NCBI GenBank assembly: GCA_032718865.1
Contig: JALUTQ010000036.1
Location: 1 to 64,000 of the forward strand
DNA length: 64,000 nt
Reading direction: 5' to 3'
From: Tilletia caries
Taxonomy: Eukaryota > Basidiomycota > Exobasidiomycetes > Tilletiales > Tilletiaceae
The translations under genes were made by a program, and so were the position numbers. Below are positions 1 through 10,193 of the stretch, piece after piece. The notes under the pieces were generated by a model. That model was not told where the DNA came from. It saw only the letters and a program-made list of their open reading frames with translations, and made no database searches. Position 1 is the first letter of the stretch. Each line of letters begins with the position of its first letter.

Positions 1-795
1 TTGGAACGACTTCAAAATTAGCACAGTACCTCAGACCATACTCCTGCTATAGAGAAGTCTGAAGTACCAGTCAGTATTGACGAAATGGGCGGGAGAAGAA
101 ACAGAGTGGGTCAGAGTCATTGTGGAATGGGAGGTAATGTCAGTGTCGGTGCTCTTTTGCAAGTCAGTTTATAGTCAGAAACATCCCCAAACAGGTGCAA
201 ACAGCATCCAAAGCAACCTCAGCACTACCTTAAAGAATTATGCCCTGTGTACGACTGTACGAGTATTGTGTATAGGATGGTATCGAGGGAAGAGCAGCGG
301 AGAGGCATGGAAATGGATAGTGGATGTTGTGATTGGCCTTGTCGGCGTGACATGAGGATAGGGTTGTCCCATTTGGGTGGGAGGCCTCAACTCAAGGCTC
401 TTCGGGTTTGGTCTCATATCAGTCTGCCCATATTCTCGGAACCCAAAGTGGGATTGATTTGGGTTAACCGGGGCTGAATACACACCGCCTTCGCCCAGAC
501 TCTACGGAGTCTCGGCCCAAACCTTTCCATGCCAGGTTAGGTTGGTTTGTTTCAATCGAACCATGTAGCAAAAAAAAAAAATGAGTCAAGAGCTTCAGTG
601 CGGGTGCAAGAGCCGCAAATCCGCACTCGCCGCCTCGAGTCGGCGGCCGCCGGCGTTTCTTGCAGCCGCCGGCTGCGTCCTGGAAGCACGATTGATTTCT
701 TATTCCCTGAATCACCGTCCCCCGTCCCCTCACTCGAAAAACAGATCCACGAGAGCTTGGGGTCCTGCTCTCACACGACGGTGAAGTGAACAAGG
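1..795. other. Left edge, no gene recognised
   Basis: No open frame here shows a recognisable domain, signal peptide or convincing splice structure. The short frames on both strands are low-complexity. The last 200 bases or so are probably the promoter and 5' leader of the transporter gene starting at 796. A gene entering from the left edge cannot be excluded. Confidence 0.4.
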
Positions 796-3292
796 ATGAT
801 GAACGACCGCAGCAACAGCAGAGACGAGCGCGAGGGTCAGACGGAGAGCGCGCCGCTCCTGTCGCAACATGCGGAGCGGCCTGGCCGGGAAGAGCAACGA
901 CAGCTCGAAGATGGACATCCCGGTGGCGTTGATGGAACGACCCAGCCGACTCCTCTGCCCGTCGTTCAGCTGGCTGTGATCTGCCTTATGCGGTTGACTG
1001 AGCGTGAGTCTGGTCCGAGGCAGCTTTCAGCGCGAAGAGAGAGAAACGACGGGCTGACAACTTTCCCTTAACAGCTGTCTCCTACACGGTCTTATTCCCT
1101 TTCATCAACAATTTGCTGCATCGTAATTTGCCTGATATCCCCAAAACTGAGCTTGGCTGTACGTGGATGTGATGCTGTCCAAAGCGTGCTGAATGTATCG
1201 CCGAGTACTGACCTTGATTTTTATCACTCACAGATTGTGAGTGAAGAGCGAGCGAATCGAACGACGGAAGCTGCATTGGCTAAGACAGACATTCGACAGA
1301 CGCCGGCATTGTGGAAAGTGTCTTCGCGTTCGTCCAGTTCCTTACCAGTACGTTGCAAGAGTCGAGCTTTCTCAGTGCTCCATGGCAGAATTGGGCTGAC
1401 AGTACATCTCCGTCAATATCAGTCTTTCAATGGGGGCGCCTGAGTGACAGGATCGGACGCAAACCCGTTCTTCTCATTGGTCTGACGGGAACGGCCATCT
1501 CGGTGTCGGCTTTTGGGTTTGCACATTCCCTGCTCGGCATGGTTCTTGCGCGGTGGGTACATAAGAACCGGCAGAGGTCCGAAATCATCCTCGTGTTGAC
1601 AGTCAATCATCTTTTCCTTCGCTGAAGTTCCATCGCTGGTGCTCTCAATGGAAACATCGGCGTGCTCAAGAGCACGTTGGCGGAGATGACAGACGAGTCG
1701 GTGCGTGGTCGCGCTCTAATGACGATCCTGCCACCTGCTCCACCCGTTGACGATGTTCTGTCTGGCCATTAGAATCAAGCTCGCGCCTTTTCACTCATCC
1801 CACTATGCTACGCCGTCGGTCAGTCCTCATGTCTCCTTCCTGCGCTGAACTCAAGACACTGAAGCCTTTTTTTCTGACTCCCTCGTCTAGGAAGCATCAT
1901 TGGACCGATCATGGGCGCGTGGTTATCAGAACCGGCCGACACCTTCCCGGCACTGGATACCCCGTTCTGGCGCGAGAATCCTTACTTTTTGCCCTGTGAG
2001 TGGCCCTCCATCCTCCTCGGTTGAGACTGTTCAACAAGCTGATCAGATTGATTCATCAGGCGCTGCGGCCGGATCTCTAAACCTGCTGGCGGCAATCTTT
2101 GGCTTTTTCTTCCTTACTGAAACGCTTCCCTCCAAGGTTCTGGCGAAGCAAGCCACGTCACAGCGCCGTGTCTCCGTCCCTCCTGTCTTGACGCGTGTCG
2201 CAACTCTGGATGCTCCCAGTGCCGGGGTGGAAACGCCACCATTAGCGCATAGGATCTCGGAAGGTGATCTTCAAGAAGCACGGCAACTCAGACGGCAGTC
2301 TTCGCAAAGGTCTGTACACGGGTACGGCGCAACCGGTGCCGCGCAAAACACTACCGACACGACACAGCTTTCATCAAATCCCGACGAGCCAGAACCGCCC
2401 AAGGTCACAGTTCGCTCGTTGCTGACTAAAGACCGCTTTCGGGTGCTCAGCAGCCAAATGTTGCTCAACTTTCTGAATATCTCCTATGTCGTTCTTCTCC
2501 CTTTGATGTGCTGTAAGTTTAGCACTTGCTTGCTTTCACTGGGATGTCCAGCTGACATCAGTCAATTCTTCTTGTAGACGAAGAGCCGGACGTGGGAGGT
2601 GCGGGATTCAGCAAAGCCGATATCGGTAATCTGCTTGCTCTAAACGGTGAGTGTGTTTGCTCAAAGAAGCTGCGCTTTGGTGTAAGGCACTGACATCCTG
2701 AAACAACCTTACAGGAGTGATCACCATGATGGTACAGCTGCTGCTATTCCCTCCGATGGAGCGCAAGCTCGGAGGCCCGCGCAACGTCATTCAGCGCGTC
2801 CTCCTTCTCCTCCCGCTCGTGTACATCCTGTTTCCGCTCGCAAACCTCGCAGCTCGCACACGAGGAAGGTCGTGGACCTGGTTCGTCTTCCTCCTCATCT
2901 TGCCCTTCAAGACTATCTCCAACACGGCCGCAGCATCAGCGACACTCCTGGTGATCAACTCCGCTCCCCATCCCAGCGCGCTGGGTTCCCTGAATGGCCT
3001 CAGTCAGACCCTCGCCAGTCTCGCGCGCGCCTTTGGACCGTTGGTGTCGACTTCACTCTTTGCGTTCTCCATCAGTCACCCTCGCCTACTCGGAGGGAAT
3101 CTTGTGTGGTTCCTGATGGGAGCAGTAAGTAAAGCACGTCGCCACGTTTTCTGTGGAGCCACAAATAAGTAATAACTGAAGACGTTTTGTTCTCACGCTC
3201 TCCAGCTGTCCTTTGTCTGCTGGGCTTTGACGCTGCGCATTCCAGTCGCGTACAATCGACGGGGCATCAACAGCAAGCGTCGAACTCGTTAA
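796..3292 (+). CDS. MFS transporter, DHA1 / ZIF-like family
   Basis: Multi-exon major facilitator superfamily permease, expected in the plasma or vacuolar membrane. The spliced reading carries hallmark pieces in order: a long hydrophilic N-terminus, LTEPVSYTVLFPFINN at the first helix, YAGIVESVFAFVQFLT, then the MFS A-motif WGRLSDRIGRKPVLLIG, and later SIAGALNGNIGVLKSTLAEM and a helix containing GSIIGPIMGAWLSEP. A hydrophilic central loop (about 2130-2430) separates two six-helix halves. The first intron is 1004-1074; others follow near 1159-1300, 1350-1425, 1554-1629, 1700-1773, 1816-1890, 2000-2060, 2512-2580, 2646-2714 and 3125-3204. The C-terminus is basic and ends at TAA 3290-3292. This family (yeast YCR023C, plant ZIFL) exports small molecules or metal chelators; the substrate here is unknown. 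ATG 796 is chosen, with a second ATG directly after it. Confidence 0.85.
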
Positions 3293-3460
3293 GCGGCAGA
3301 AATAGCGGTGTTGACATAGTAAAATCATGATTGAACGCCTCACGAATCGCACGAACTTGTACACCCGCACAGGACAATCTTGTTATGTATAACGTACTGT
3401 CTCCATTGTTGAATTTACCTATTCCGCATCAATCGTATCATCTGCATACCTTCCGATCCC

Positions 3461-4879
3461 CTACTTCCTTACGAACTTGTTGAGATCTGCGAAAATAAGG
3501 AAATGGTTCAGAAAAGTAATCGGGCGCCAGTCTGTAAGGGCATTTGGATACCAAGCAACTCACTGGTCATGTATGGCTGCGCGAGGAAGGTGGGAGAGCC
3601 AACGTAAGTAACGTCAATTTGACCAGACACTGAGCGTGAAGTGCTCACATATTCGAAAATTCCCTTGTCCTGGTCAATCCACCGCCGTCCGTTCCGATCG
3701 GTGTCGTTCATGATGGCATCGTATTCCTTGCGCAAAGCTGTGAGGTCTTCGTCGCCCAGCAGGGCGATGTAGCTCTTGCTATGGACTCGGTTCCAGGCGT
3801 CTTCCTTAGTAGTCGGCAGGATGCGGACATAGTCTTCTTGCGGGAGGGCGTCAAAGAAGCTACTGTATGCCTTGGTATCGTACATCTTCTTCCATCGACC
3901 GTGGCGATATTGAGGGGCTCCCTTTTCGTGCTGTTCGTACGCGTCCCGTATACGGGCAACCCATGGTGCTGTACATGCAAATGAATAGGGCAGTCAATAA
4001 CGAACGGGTATCATTACCAGCTCTCTCATCAATTGTACGCACCAGCATCGCGATCTTCAAGGTTCCAGATCAGGGCGAGGCATCCGTTAGGCTTCAGAAC
4101 TCGAGCAAAATTGCTCAAGGCAGCTTGGTGATCCTGGGCCCAGTGCCAAGCTTGAAAGGAACGATGAGAGACAAGTCATTATATTTGGCAAACATAGCTA
4201 TCATCTGTATATACGTACCTTGGGCGATGAGGATAAGATCGGTCGTGCCTTCCATTTCTTGAGAGACGGGGAAGTTCTCAAATGTACCATCAGCCACATC
4301 GACCGACTCGGCGCCTCGTGTGAAGACCGAGGCGTCCATGTAAGCAGGGAGCTTCGCCTTGAGAGTAGTAGCGAAGCTATCGCGCATGCCAGGACTCGGC
4401 TCGTACACGGACAGATGATCGATCTGAACCTTGGCCTCAGAGCCGCCGCTCGTCCGATTCTTCAGGGCAATGGCGTCGAGCAGGGCTCTCGTCGAGATGC
4501 CGGTCCCCGCGCCGAACTCCATGACGCGGAGTGGTGCCCCCTTAGAAGCCTGGATGGCGCTGTCGAGAATTGAAGACATCGACTCCGGCGGAAAGGATGG
4601 CCGTGCGCGGTCATAGAGCTCGGCCCCGGACGTCGTGTTGAAGCCCAGGCGGGCGACCTCGTGAACGACATTTGCTTTTACGGATGAAAGGGCCGACATC
4701 TGAACGTGTAAACTTCGGGTCGGAAGAGTAGACGTGGTTGGCAGCAGGGTCGGCCTGAGGACCGTCGATGGAGATGCCTTTGTAGCGAGCCGTCGAACGG
4801 ATGCGAACACTCGCATGGATTCGATCTCAAACTGCAACGGGGCTGCGAGTATACCTTCGTACCTTCGTACATCAGTCAC
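3461..4879 (-). CDS. Class I SAM-dependent methyltransferase
   Basis: Small-molecule methyltransferase of the Methyltransf_11 type, resembling yeast Tmt1/Crg1-like enzymes. Motif I, VMEFGAGTGISTRALL, binds SAM. A post-motif segment AWHWAQDHQAALSNFARVLK, formed across an intron, and LALIWNLEDRD follow. At least three introns are visible: one joining LIAQ to AWHWA (near 4149-4218), one after the LEDRDA segment (near 3970-4046), and one removing about 3483-3562 so that the last exon encodes NLNKFVRK before TAG at 3461-3463. Translation may start at the upstream ATG (4879) or at the ATG near 4816. The latter gives a basic, Ser/Thr-rich leader (RVFASVRRLATKAS) that looks like a mitochondrial presequence. 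A further ATG (MSALSSVKANVV) would give a cytosolic form. The methyl acceptor is unknown. Confidence 0.8.
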
Positions 4880-5698
4880 TAGTCACTTCTGAGGACTTTT
4901 CTGATCATGAGGACTTGGCTGGGTACTCACTTGCAATTTAATAGCTACAGCTGGTCTTCCTTCCTCGCGATCCCCTTTCCTTTCTGCGCACGGACTACAT
5001 TCGCGTCTTCGGAACGTGGGGATTCTTTGCCCTCGATGGTCTGCGCACAACCATCAACTTCGAACCTCAGTACCTCAGTCACGACCCTTCCTTTTGCCTC
5101 GGGGCTGCATCAGGGATGCAGACTGGACCTAAGAAGGGCCATGGAGCGCTCACCACTGTTTCGTGAACGAGATATGTATGAGCATAAACGCGCTGAATAT
5201 ACTGAACCCCTCTGCAGCTCTTCCCAGCCTCATCCCTCGGCCTTTGCCCGCTCTCTCCCTCCCTCCCTCCCTCCCACTTCTTCTGCTCCTTCTTCTGCTC
5301 TTCCGTGTTTTCCAGCTCCTACCTACCAGACCGAGTCCCGAGTCCCGACTGCAGGCTTTCTTCGGTCGTTTTCAACAGGGCCAGGGCCCGCCAGCGACCC
5401 AGCGTCCAGATTGCCTCTTCAAGGTGAGTTGTTATGGGTGTGGGCTGAGCGCCCTCATTTCCACCCACAGCTCATATCGCAACAGAGCCCGGCCCTGAGC
5501 GAGCTCAGCCCCCAGGCCCCAGGGCCCAGGGTTTGCCTTCAGCGGGGACTTGTCGCGGTACATTTCGTCAGCCGTCGCACTGCTCATCCGTCATCGCATG
5601 TGAGTACGTTAGAATCGAGGGCCATCCCTGCCCCATGGGCGTTATGCGATGGCGTCTGAAGAGTTATCCAACTGTGGGCGCGGGCTTCGTCGAAAAGG
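4880..5698. other. Intergenic region, no gene recognised
   Basis: This stretch separates the methyltransferase start from the secreted-protein gene. A 250-codon open frame on the plus strand (4907-5659) is Pro/Ser-rich with no domain, and part of it is a CT-rich run near 5255-5300. I read it as promoter DNA, not a gene. Confidence 0.5.
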
Positions 5699-5706
5699 TA
5701 TAAATA
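5699..5706 (+). promoter_or_regulatory. TATA box of the secreted-protein gene
   Basis: TATAAATA lies 126 bases upstream of the ATG at 5832. It is followed by a CT/CA-rich leader typical of strongly expressed fungal genes. Placement and match are good; use as a promoter is inferred. Confidence 0.6.
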
Positions 5707-5831
5707 AGCACATCTGTATCACTGAGCTACACTGACTGATCTTCATCCCCTTCCCCCTCACCCACTCATTTTGCTAACTTCAACTTCTTCGCCTGCCACA
5801 CACACCCTCCTCAAGAACAGACCATCAAACC

Positions 5832-6580
5832 ATGAAGCTGCTCAACATGATCCTCCTCACCTCTGGCATCCTCGGCTCTGGAGTCTGTGCGGGCATTGCC
5901 AAAAGACAGGTGAGTACGAGTCCTACCATCCGTCCCGGCGTTCCAACAGACCCGGAGACTGATTAACCTTCCATTCACCTTCTTGCAGGACGATACTCTT
6001 TATGCTTGCCAATTGTTTGCTGAAACAAATAATCTCGGTTACGAGTACAGCATGTACTATGTGAGAGCTCTCGAGGTTGTTTTGATGCCTTGTTGCGACC
6101 ATATACCTGACGCTAAAGTTCAACCTTTCCTCCATGAACATGTCTGGACAGTGCGAATACTATTGCGGGAGGTCGCAGGGGGTGACGACTGGCACATGCG
6201 TATGTCTCTCTCTCTCTACCTTTCCTTTCTCATCGCGGCGTTGCCCAAAATGACCCGAAGCTGACCAAACCTTTGACTCACCATCATGTATAAAGAAATC
6301 GAACGACATTTGCAATACCTTCGCTTACAACAGGCCCGATGGTAAAGAATATGCTCGGCCGGACGACGTCTACAAGGAGGTGAGACCTTCGAGTTTGTTT
6401 GATGCCTTGGTTGCGACCGTATATGCGCTGACGCTGATGTTCAACTTTTCCTCCCTGAACGTGTCTGAGCAGTGCGTCGGTGCCATGGCCAAGAACCATT
6501 GCGGCGACAAGTTTGGACATAAACAAGCCGTTTGCTTCAAAAAATACTGCAGTGCCTTCGGCTACTGTGGGCGCAAATGA
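5832..6580 (+). CDS. Small secreted cysteine-rich protein
   Basis: Five exons encode about 129 residues. The first exon begins MKLLNMILLTSGILGSGVCA, a clear signal peptide, and ends in IAKRQ, so a Kex2-type KR cleavage site follows directly. The mature part has ten cysteines, enough for five disulfides, with pieces such as CEYYCGRSQG and the C-terminal CFKKYCSAFGYCGRK. Introns 6061-6151 and 6380-6472 are clearly similar to each other, as are their flanking exons in spacing of aromatic and cysteine residues, so the gene contains an internal exon-intron duplication. A TATA box sits 126 bp upstream. I do not recognise the family. Small secreted cysteine-rich proteins in fungi are often effectors, hydrophobin-like proteins or antimicrobials, but nothing here decides among these. 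Confidence 0.75.
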
Positions 6581-6668
6581 ACACGGGTAAAGATTCGCAG
6601 GTGAGTACTACTGGACCAGATCTGTGAACACAACCGCCCATGATGAAGCCTCACATTGATCCACTCCC

Positions 6669-6724
<56 letters not shown>

Positions 6725-7254
6725 GGCTACGACAGATGGGGACCGCGCGTATAGCATGGGATTCGGGTCCGAGGAGGAGTGGGCGTCCCCGCGTTCCTCA
6801 CTACGCGGCACGTATCCTTTTTGATCGAATCGAAGTTCAGGTTCCCTCTTTTCCAGCTGTGGTTTGGTAGTGATTAGCAGAAAGAGAAGCAATTGTTGTG
6901 AATGAATATCCCTGCGTCGAGGTCAGGAGGAAGGGGACCAATTATGTTCCACGTTCTCATTGAACACCCAAGCTGGGGCCTGCACTGCTACTTATGTTTA
7001 TTGTCATCTCAATGAATGGGCTCCTCATTCGGTCCTTTGGCCTTCGACGATCCTGTGCCCTTCTGTTCCTTCCCGCCTTCCCTGCCTGACGAATCCCTCC
7101 TGAGAGCGAACCATCACATCTCCTGTCCGACGAATCTAAGAACCTATAGGTGCGTCCCAAAGCAGGCCCCCACTCTCGTTAGGGCGTCTGCAGTTCTGCA
7201 ATCCGTCCTATGTACATACTAACCTTCGCCATCCCTTCTGTTTCGCGCAGCGAA
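6581..7254. other. Intergenic region with CT microsatellite
   Basis: No gene is recognised. A (CT)n tract occupies 6672-6721. The 3' part may hold a short 5' exon or leader intron for the next gene, since a GT-AG pair (about 7211-7250) ends just before ATG 7255. Confidence 0.45.
6672..6721. repeat. CT dinucleotide microsatellite
   Basis: About 25 uninterrupted CT units between two genes. The Leu/Ser and Arg/Glu open frames crossing it are artefacts. Confidence 0.9.
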
Positions 7255-8608
7255 ATGCTCAAGATCGGTTACGTCCCAGAACGTAAGTTTGGCGGCCCTT
7301 GCGTACCCGGAAAGTTCTTGAAGCCAGCTTATTCCTTGCCTCACGATTTCGTTCGAGTACAGACTTCTCCTCGCCGCTCCTCCAGCTGGCGGCCTCAGAA
7401 TGGGTGTGTGGTTTGGAATCTCGAGGGAACCCTCTCCGTCTGCGTATGAGATAAAGTCGCTTATTCCTTCTCTCAATGCTTCCTTCTGGTTACAGGGCAA
7501 GGAGAACATCAAACTCGTGTCGCAGCCAAGTGGCACGGGCCAGATGTTGACCTCGTTCCAGCCTGAGCAGGAAGGCGGCCGCAAGATTGATGTCGCCGTC
7601 GCCCTCACTGAGGCTCTCATCACCGGCATCGCCAAAGGTCGGAAGGATTACACCCTTGTCGGCAGTTACGTCCGTAGCTCCCTCAACTGGTAAGCTCAGT
7701 GTCGTGAAATCTATAGCTGTGCGAGGTCTGGGACTTTGACCGATTTCGATCTCTTACAGGGCGGTCATCACGGGCACAGATTCTAAGGCCGACAAGTACA
7801 AGACCATCTCGGACCTTCGCGGAAGTCCAATTGGCATCAGTCGTATTGGCTCGGGCTCGCAGATCATGGCCAGTGTCATGGCGATGCAGCAGTGAGCTTC
7901 TGGTCTCGATGAACGTTCTTATTCGCGTCTCTGCTCACAATCCGATGCCGTCCGCCTCATCTTTTCTTCTATAGAGGTTGGATAGACGCCCAGGGCCGAC
8001 CTGAGCACATTGAGTTCAAAGTGAACGACACCTTTGCCAATTTGCGAGACGGTGTCAACCAGAAGACGCCCGAGCAAGCCTCCGGTGCGTTCATGTGGGA
8101 GTGGTTCACAACCTGGCCCTTCGTCAAGACAGGCGAGGTACGCTTCATCGGCGCTGTGCCGACCCCTTGGCCATCGTGGACGATCGCCGCCTCGACGGAC
8201 GTTGCCTCATCCCCTGAACTCAAAACGTTCCTCGCCAAGCTGCAGGAGTACATGACTGCTTTTGCCACCCCGGAGCGCGTCGCCAATGGCTCCGCCGCGG
8301 CGTACATTCAGGACCACTTCAGCTACGACAAGGAGGATGTCGAGACCTGGCTCGACTCGGTTCGCTGGGCCGGTGACACGCGCCCGAACCACAGCGGCGA
8401 GCGCTCCCAGGCAGCGGGAAGCAAGGCAGGCGACTGGGTCGCCCCCGCCGCGCCTACCGTTGGTCAGGATACCAGCAGCAGCACCCTGTCGAAGGACACT
8501 CTTCGTCTTGTTCTCGACATGCTCGAGAAGGCGGGAGTCCTGACTGCGCCCTCCGACGGCTGGAATCCCGCTTCCTTCGTCTCGGCAGAGTCTGTCCTTG
8601 TCAAGTGA
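7255..8608 (+). CDS. Ca3427-like periplasmic-binding-fold protein
   Basis: Intracellular protein with the type 2 periplasmic-binding-protein fold, resembling Candida albicans Ca3427 and the NMT1/THI5 and TauA/SsuA substrate-binding families. The N-terminus MLKIGYVPEHFSSPLLQLA is the usual first strand and helix. The middle reads DVAVALTEALITGIAKG and LVGSYVRSSLNWAV, followed by a ligand-loop-like RIGSGSQIMASVMAMQQGW, and then a C-terminal lobe with FMWEWFTTWPF. Introns lie near 7283-7358, 7407-7497, 7690-7760 and 7893-7975, and all phases join cleanly. ATG 7255 gives the start expected for the family, although a GT-AG pair directly upstream could add an exon. A binding-protein fold without a bacterial-type transporter suggests ligand binding or enzymatic use, possibly linked to vitamin or sulfonate chemistry; the ligand is unknown. 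Confidence 0.7.
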
Positions 8609-8734
8609 TGTCTACGTCTAGCAAATCACGTCTGTAATTCAATTTGCTCTGGCGTAATACATACTTTAAGAGCCACAAAAGCAAGGCCGGAGTTCGCGCA
8701 CGAAAGTGCATTGTCTACTTGTTCATCAAAGAGA

Positions 8735-10093
8735 TTATTCTGTTGACACTGGGGTACCCTCCACCGCTGGTCCTTTCACAGGCTTTGCACTGCCTCCCCA
8801 CTTGCGTCGGGCAGCTTCGATGGCCTGAACCTGAGCTGGGCGCAGCGCCGCCATAATCAAATCCAGTCGAGGCGTTTCCATACGGTGCATCCTAGCCAGT
8901 TCGATGACATTTCCAATGATGGGCAAAAGCTGTGAGGAAAAAGATTTCTGGAGTCAGTATCCACAGTCCTTCGCGTCTGATCAAGAGGAAAGCTGGCTCA
9001 CCTCCATAGGTCGACCATTCTCGAGGTCCAGAAGCAGACTGGGCTTGAAGTCTGGACTCATCGAGTGTCTTGCCGACGTGGCACTGGCCGGCTTCTCCTT
9101 TGATCTCTGACCGGAAACCGCATCGTTCCCGCTCTGTTTGAGGGAGGCGCTTGCCTGGGCACTCTGGGGAACATCTCGCATGTCCAATGTCACTTGGAGT
9201 GCCTCGTCCACGGAGGCGGCTGGAAAGACGTCTTCATCGAATCCGCACGCGCGTCCGACGTAGAGGACCTCCAGCATCAGCCGTCGCACGCAGCTGACGG
9301 TGTAGTGCAGGGAAGCTTCCGTACACAATTGGGCGACGGGCTGGCGGGAGACAGTAGAGAGTGCTCCCCAAGAGGCGTTCCACAGAAGCTTCTTCCAGCG
9401 TTGAGGCTGCACATCTCCGCTGACCTCTGGTGTGGCACCCCCATCTTGAAGAAGCTTTACGAGTGCGTCCAGACGAGCTTGTGGCTTGGTTCCATCAGGC
9501 GTGCGGTCCGCAGTGACCCCCGCTGTCAGCGACGACGCATCCAAAAGAGGAGAAGGGAACACGCCAAGACTGAGTCTTTCCAAGCTGCCGTGTTCGACAC
9601 GCTTGCCGCCGTCGAGCAGGTTCGAGGTGACCCACGAGACCGCGCTGATGACTGATCCGGCCAGACCTTGTTCGCGGACCAAGACGTCGTACGGCTCCTG
9701 CTCGTTTCCTATCCCGTTCTGCATCAGGACAATACAAGGCAGACCGGCTTCGGGAACAGAGTCGTTCGGGAAGTCGGCAGGGTTGCGCAGGTACGGCTGG
9801 ATGACCTCCGAGGTGGGTTCGAGGTCGGGCACACACTTGAAGGTGCAGATCACATAGTCGAAGTAGTGCTCGCGTGCCTGTTCGGGCGACTTGATGACTT
9901 GGTGCGGCTTCCAACCGGGATACTTGCCAAACTTGGCCGAGAAGATGTCGATGCCGTTCTCCTTGACTTGGTCATAGTTGGACCGACAGAGCGCCGTGAC
10001 TTCTGCCCCGGCTTTCGTGAGGGCCAAGGCGTAGATGGAGCCGACAGCCCCGAAGCCGATAACAAGGACCTGAGGCGCGCGGGTAGACGACAT
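8735..10093 (-). CDS. 2-dehydropantoate 2-reductase family protein
   Basis: NADPH-dependent ketopantoate reductase (ApbA/PanE family), the pantothenate-pathway enzyme reducing 2-dehydropantoate to pantoate. The N-terminal Rossmann fold begins MSSTRAPQVLVIGFGAVGS, a GxGxxG motif. The all-helical C-terminal domain carries WKKLLWNASWGALS, whose lysine matches the catalytic position of the family. One intron (8930-9001) interrupts the C-terminus after RPMEV/E, and the last exon begins LLPIIGNVIELARMH. A 30-residue insert rich in Ser/Lys sits near the C-terminal domain. Start at ATG 10091-10093 is immediately before the dinucleotide-binding strand. Basidiomycetes have several paralogues of this family, some acting on other 2-keto acids, so the pantothenate role is probable and not certain. 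Confidence 0.8.
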
Positions 10094-10164
10094 CTTTACA
10101 CCTTTCTGTTTCCGCGAGATGCTTCACTGTCGTGGTTTCCGAAAGAGGAGTGCATCCTCCGGAC

Positions 10165-10193
10165 GCGCTTATATCGTCGAATCGGAGATTCCG
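10165..10193 (+). repeat. Left terminal inverted repeat, MULE A
   Basis: Begins GCGCTTATATCGTCGAATCG and pairs with the complement of 15443-15471. Confidence 0.6.

Noticed and set aside
4907..5659. 250-codon open frame upstream of the secreted-protein gene
   Set aside because: Low-complexity Pro/Ser composition, no domain, and it overlaps CT-rich promoter sequence and ends near the TATA box.
6608..6892. Open frames with Arg-Glu and Leu-Ser runs
   Set aside because: Translation of the CT microsatellite.
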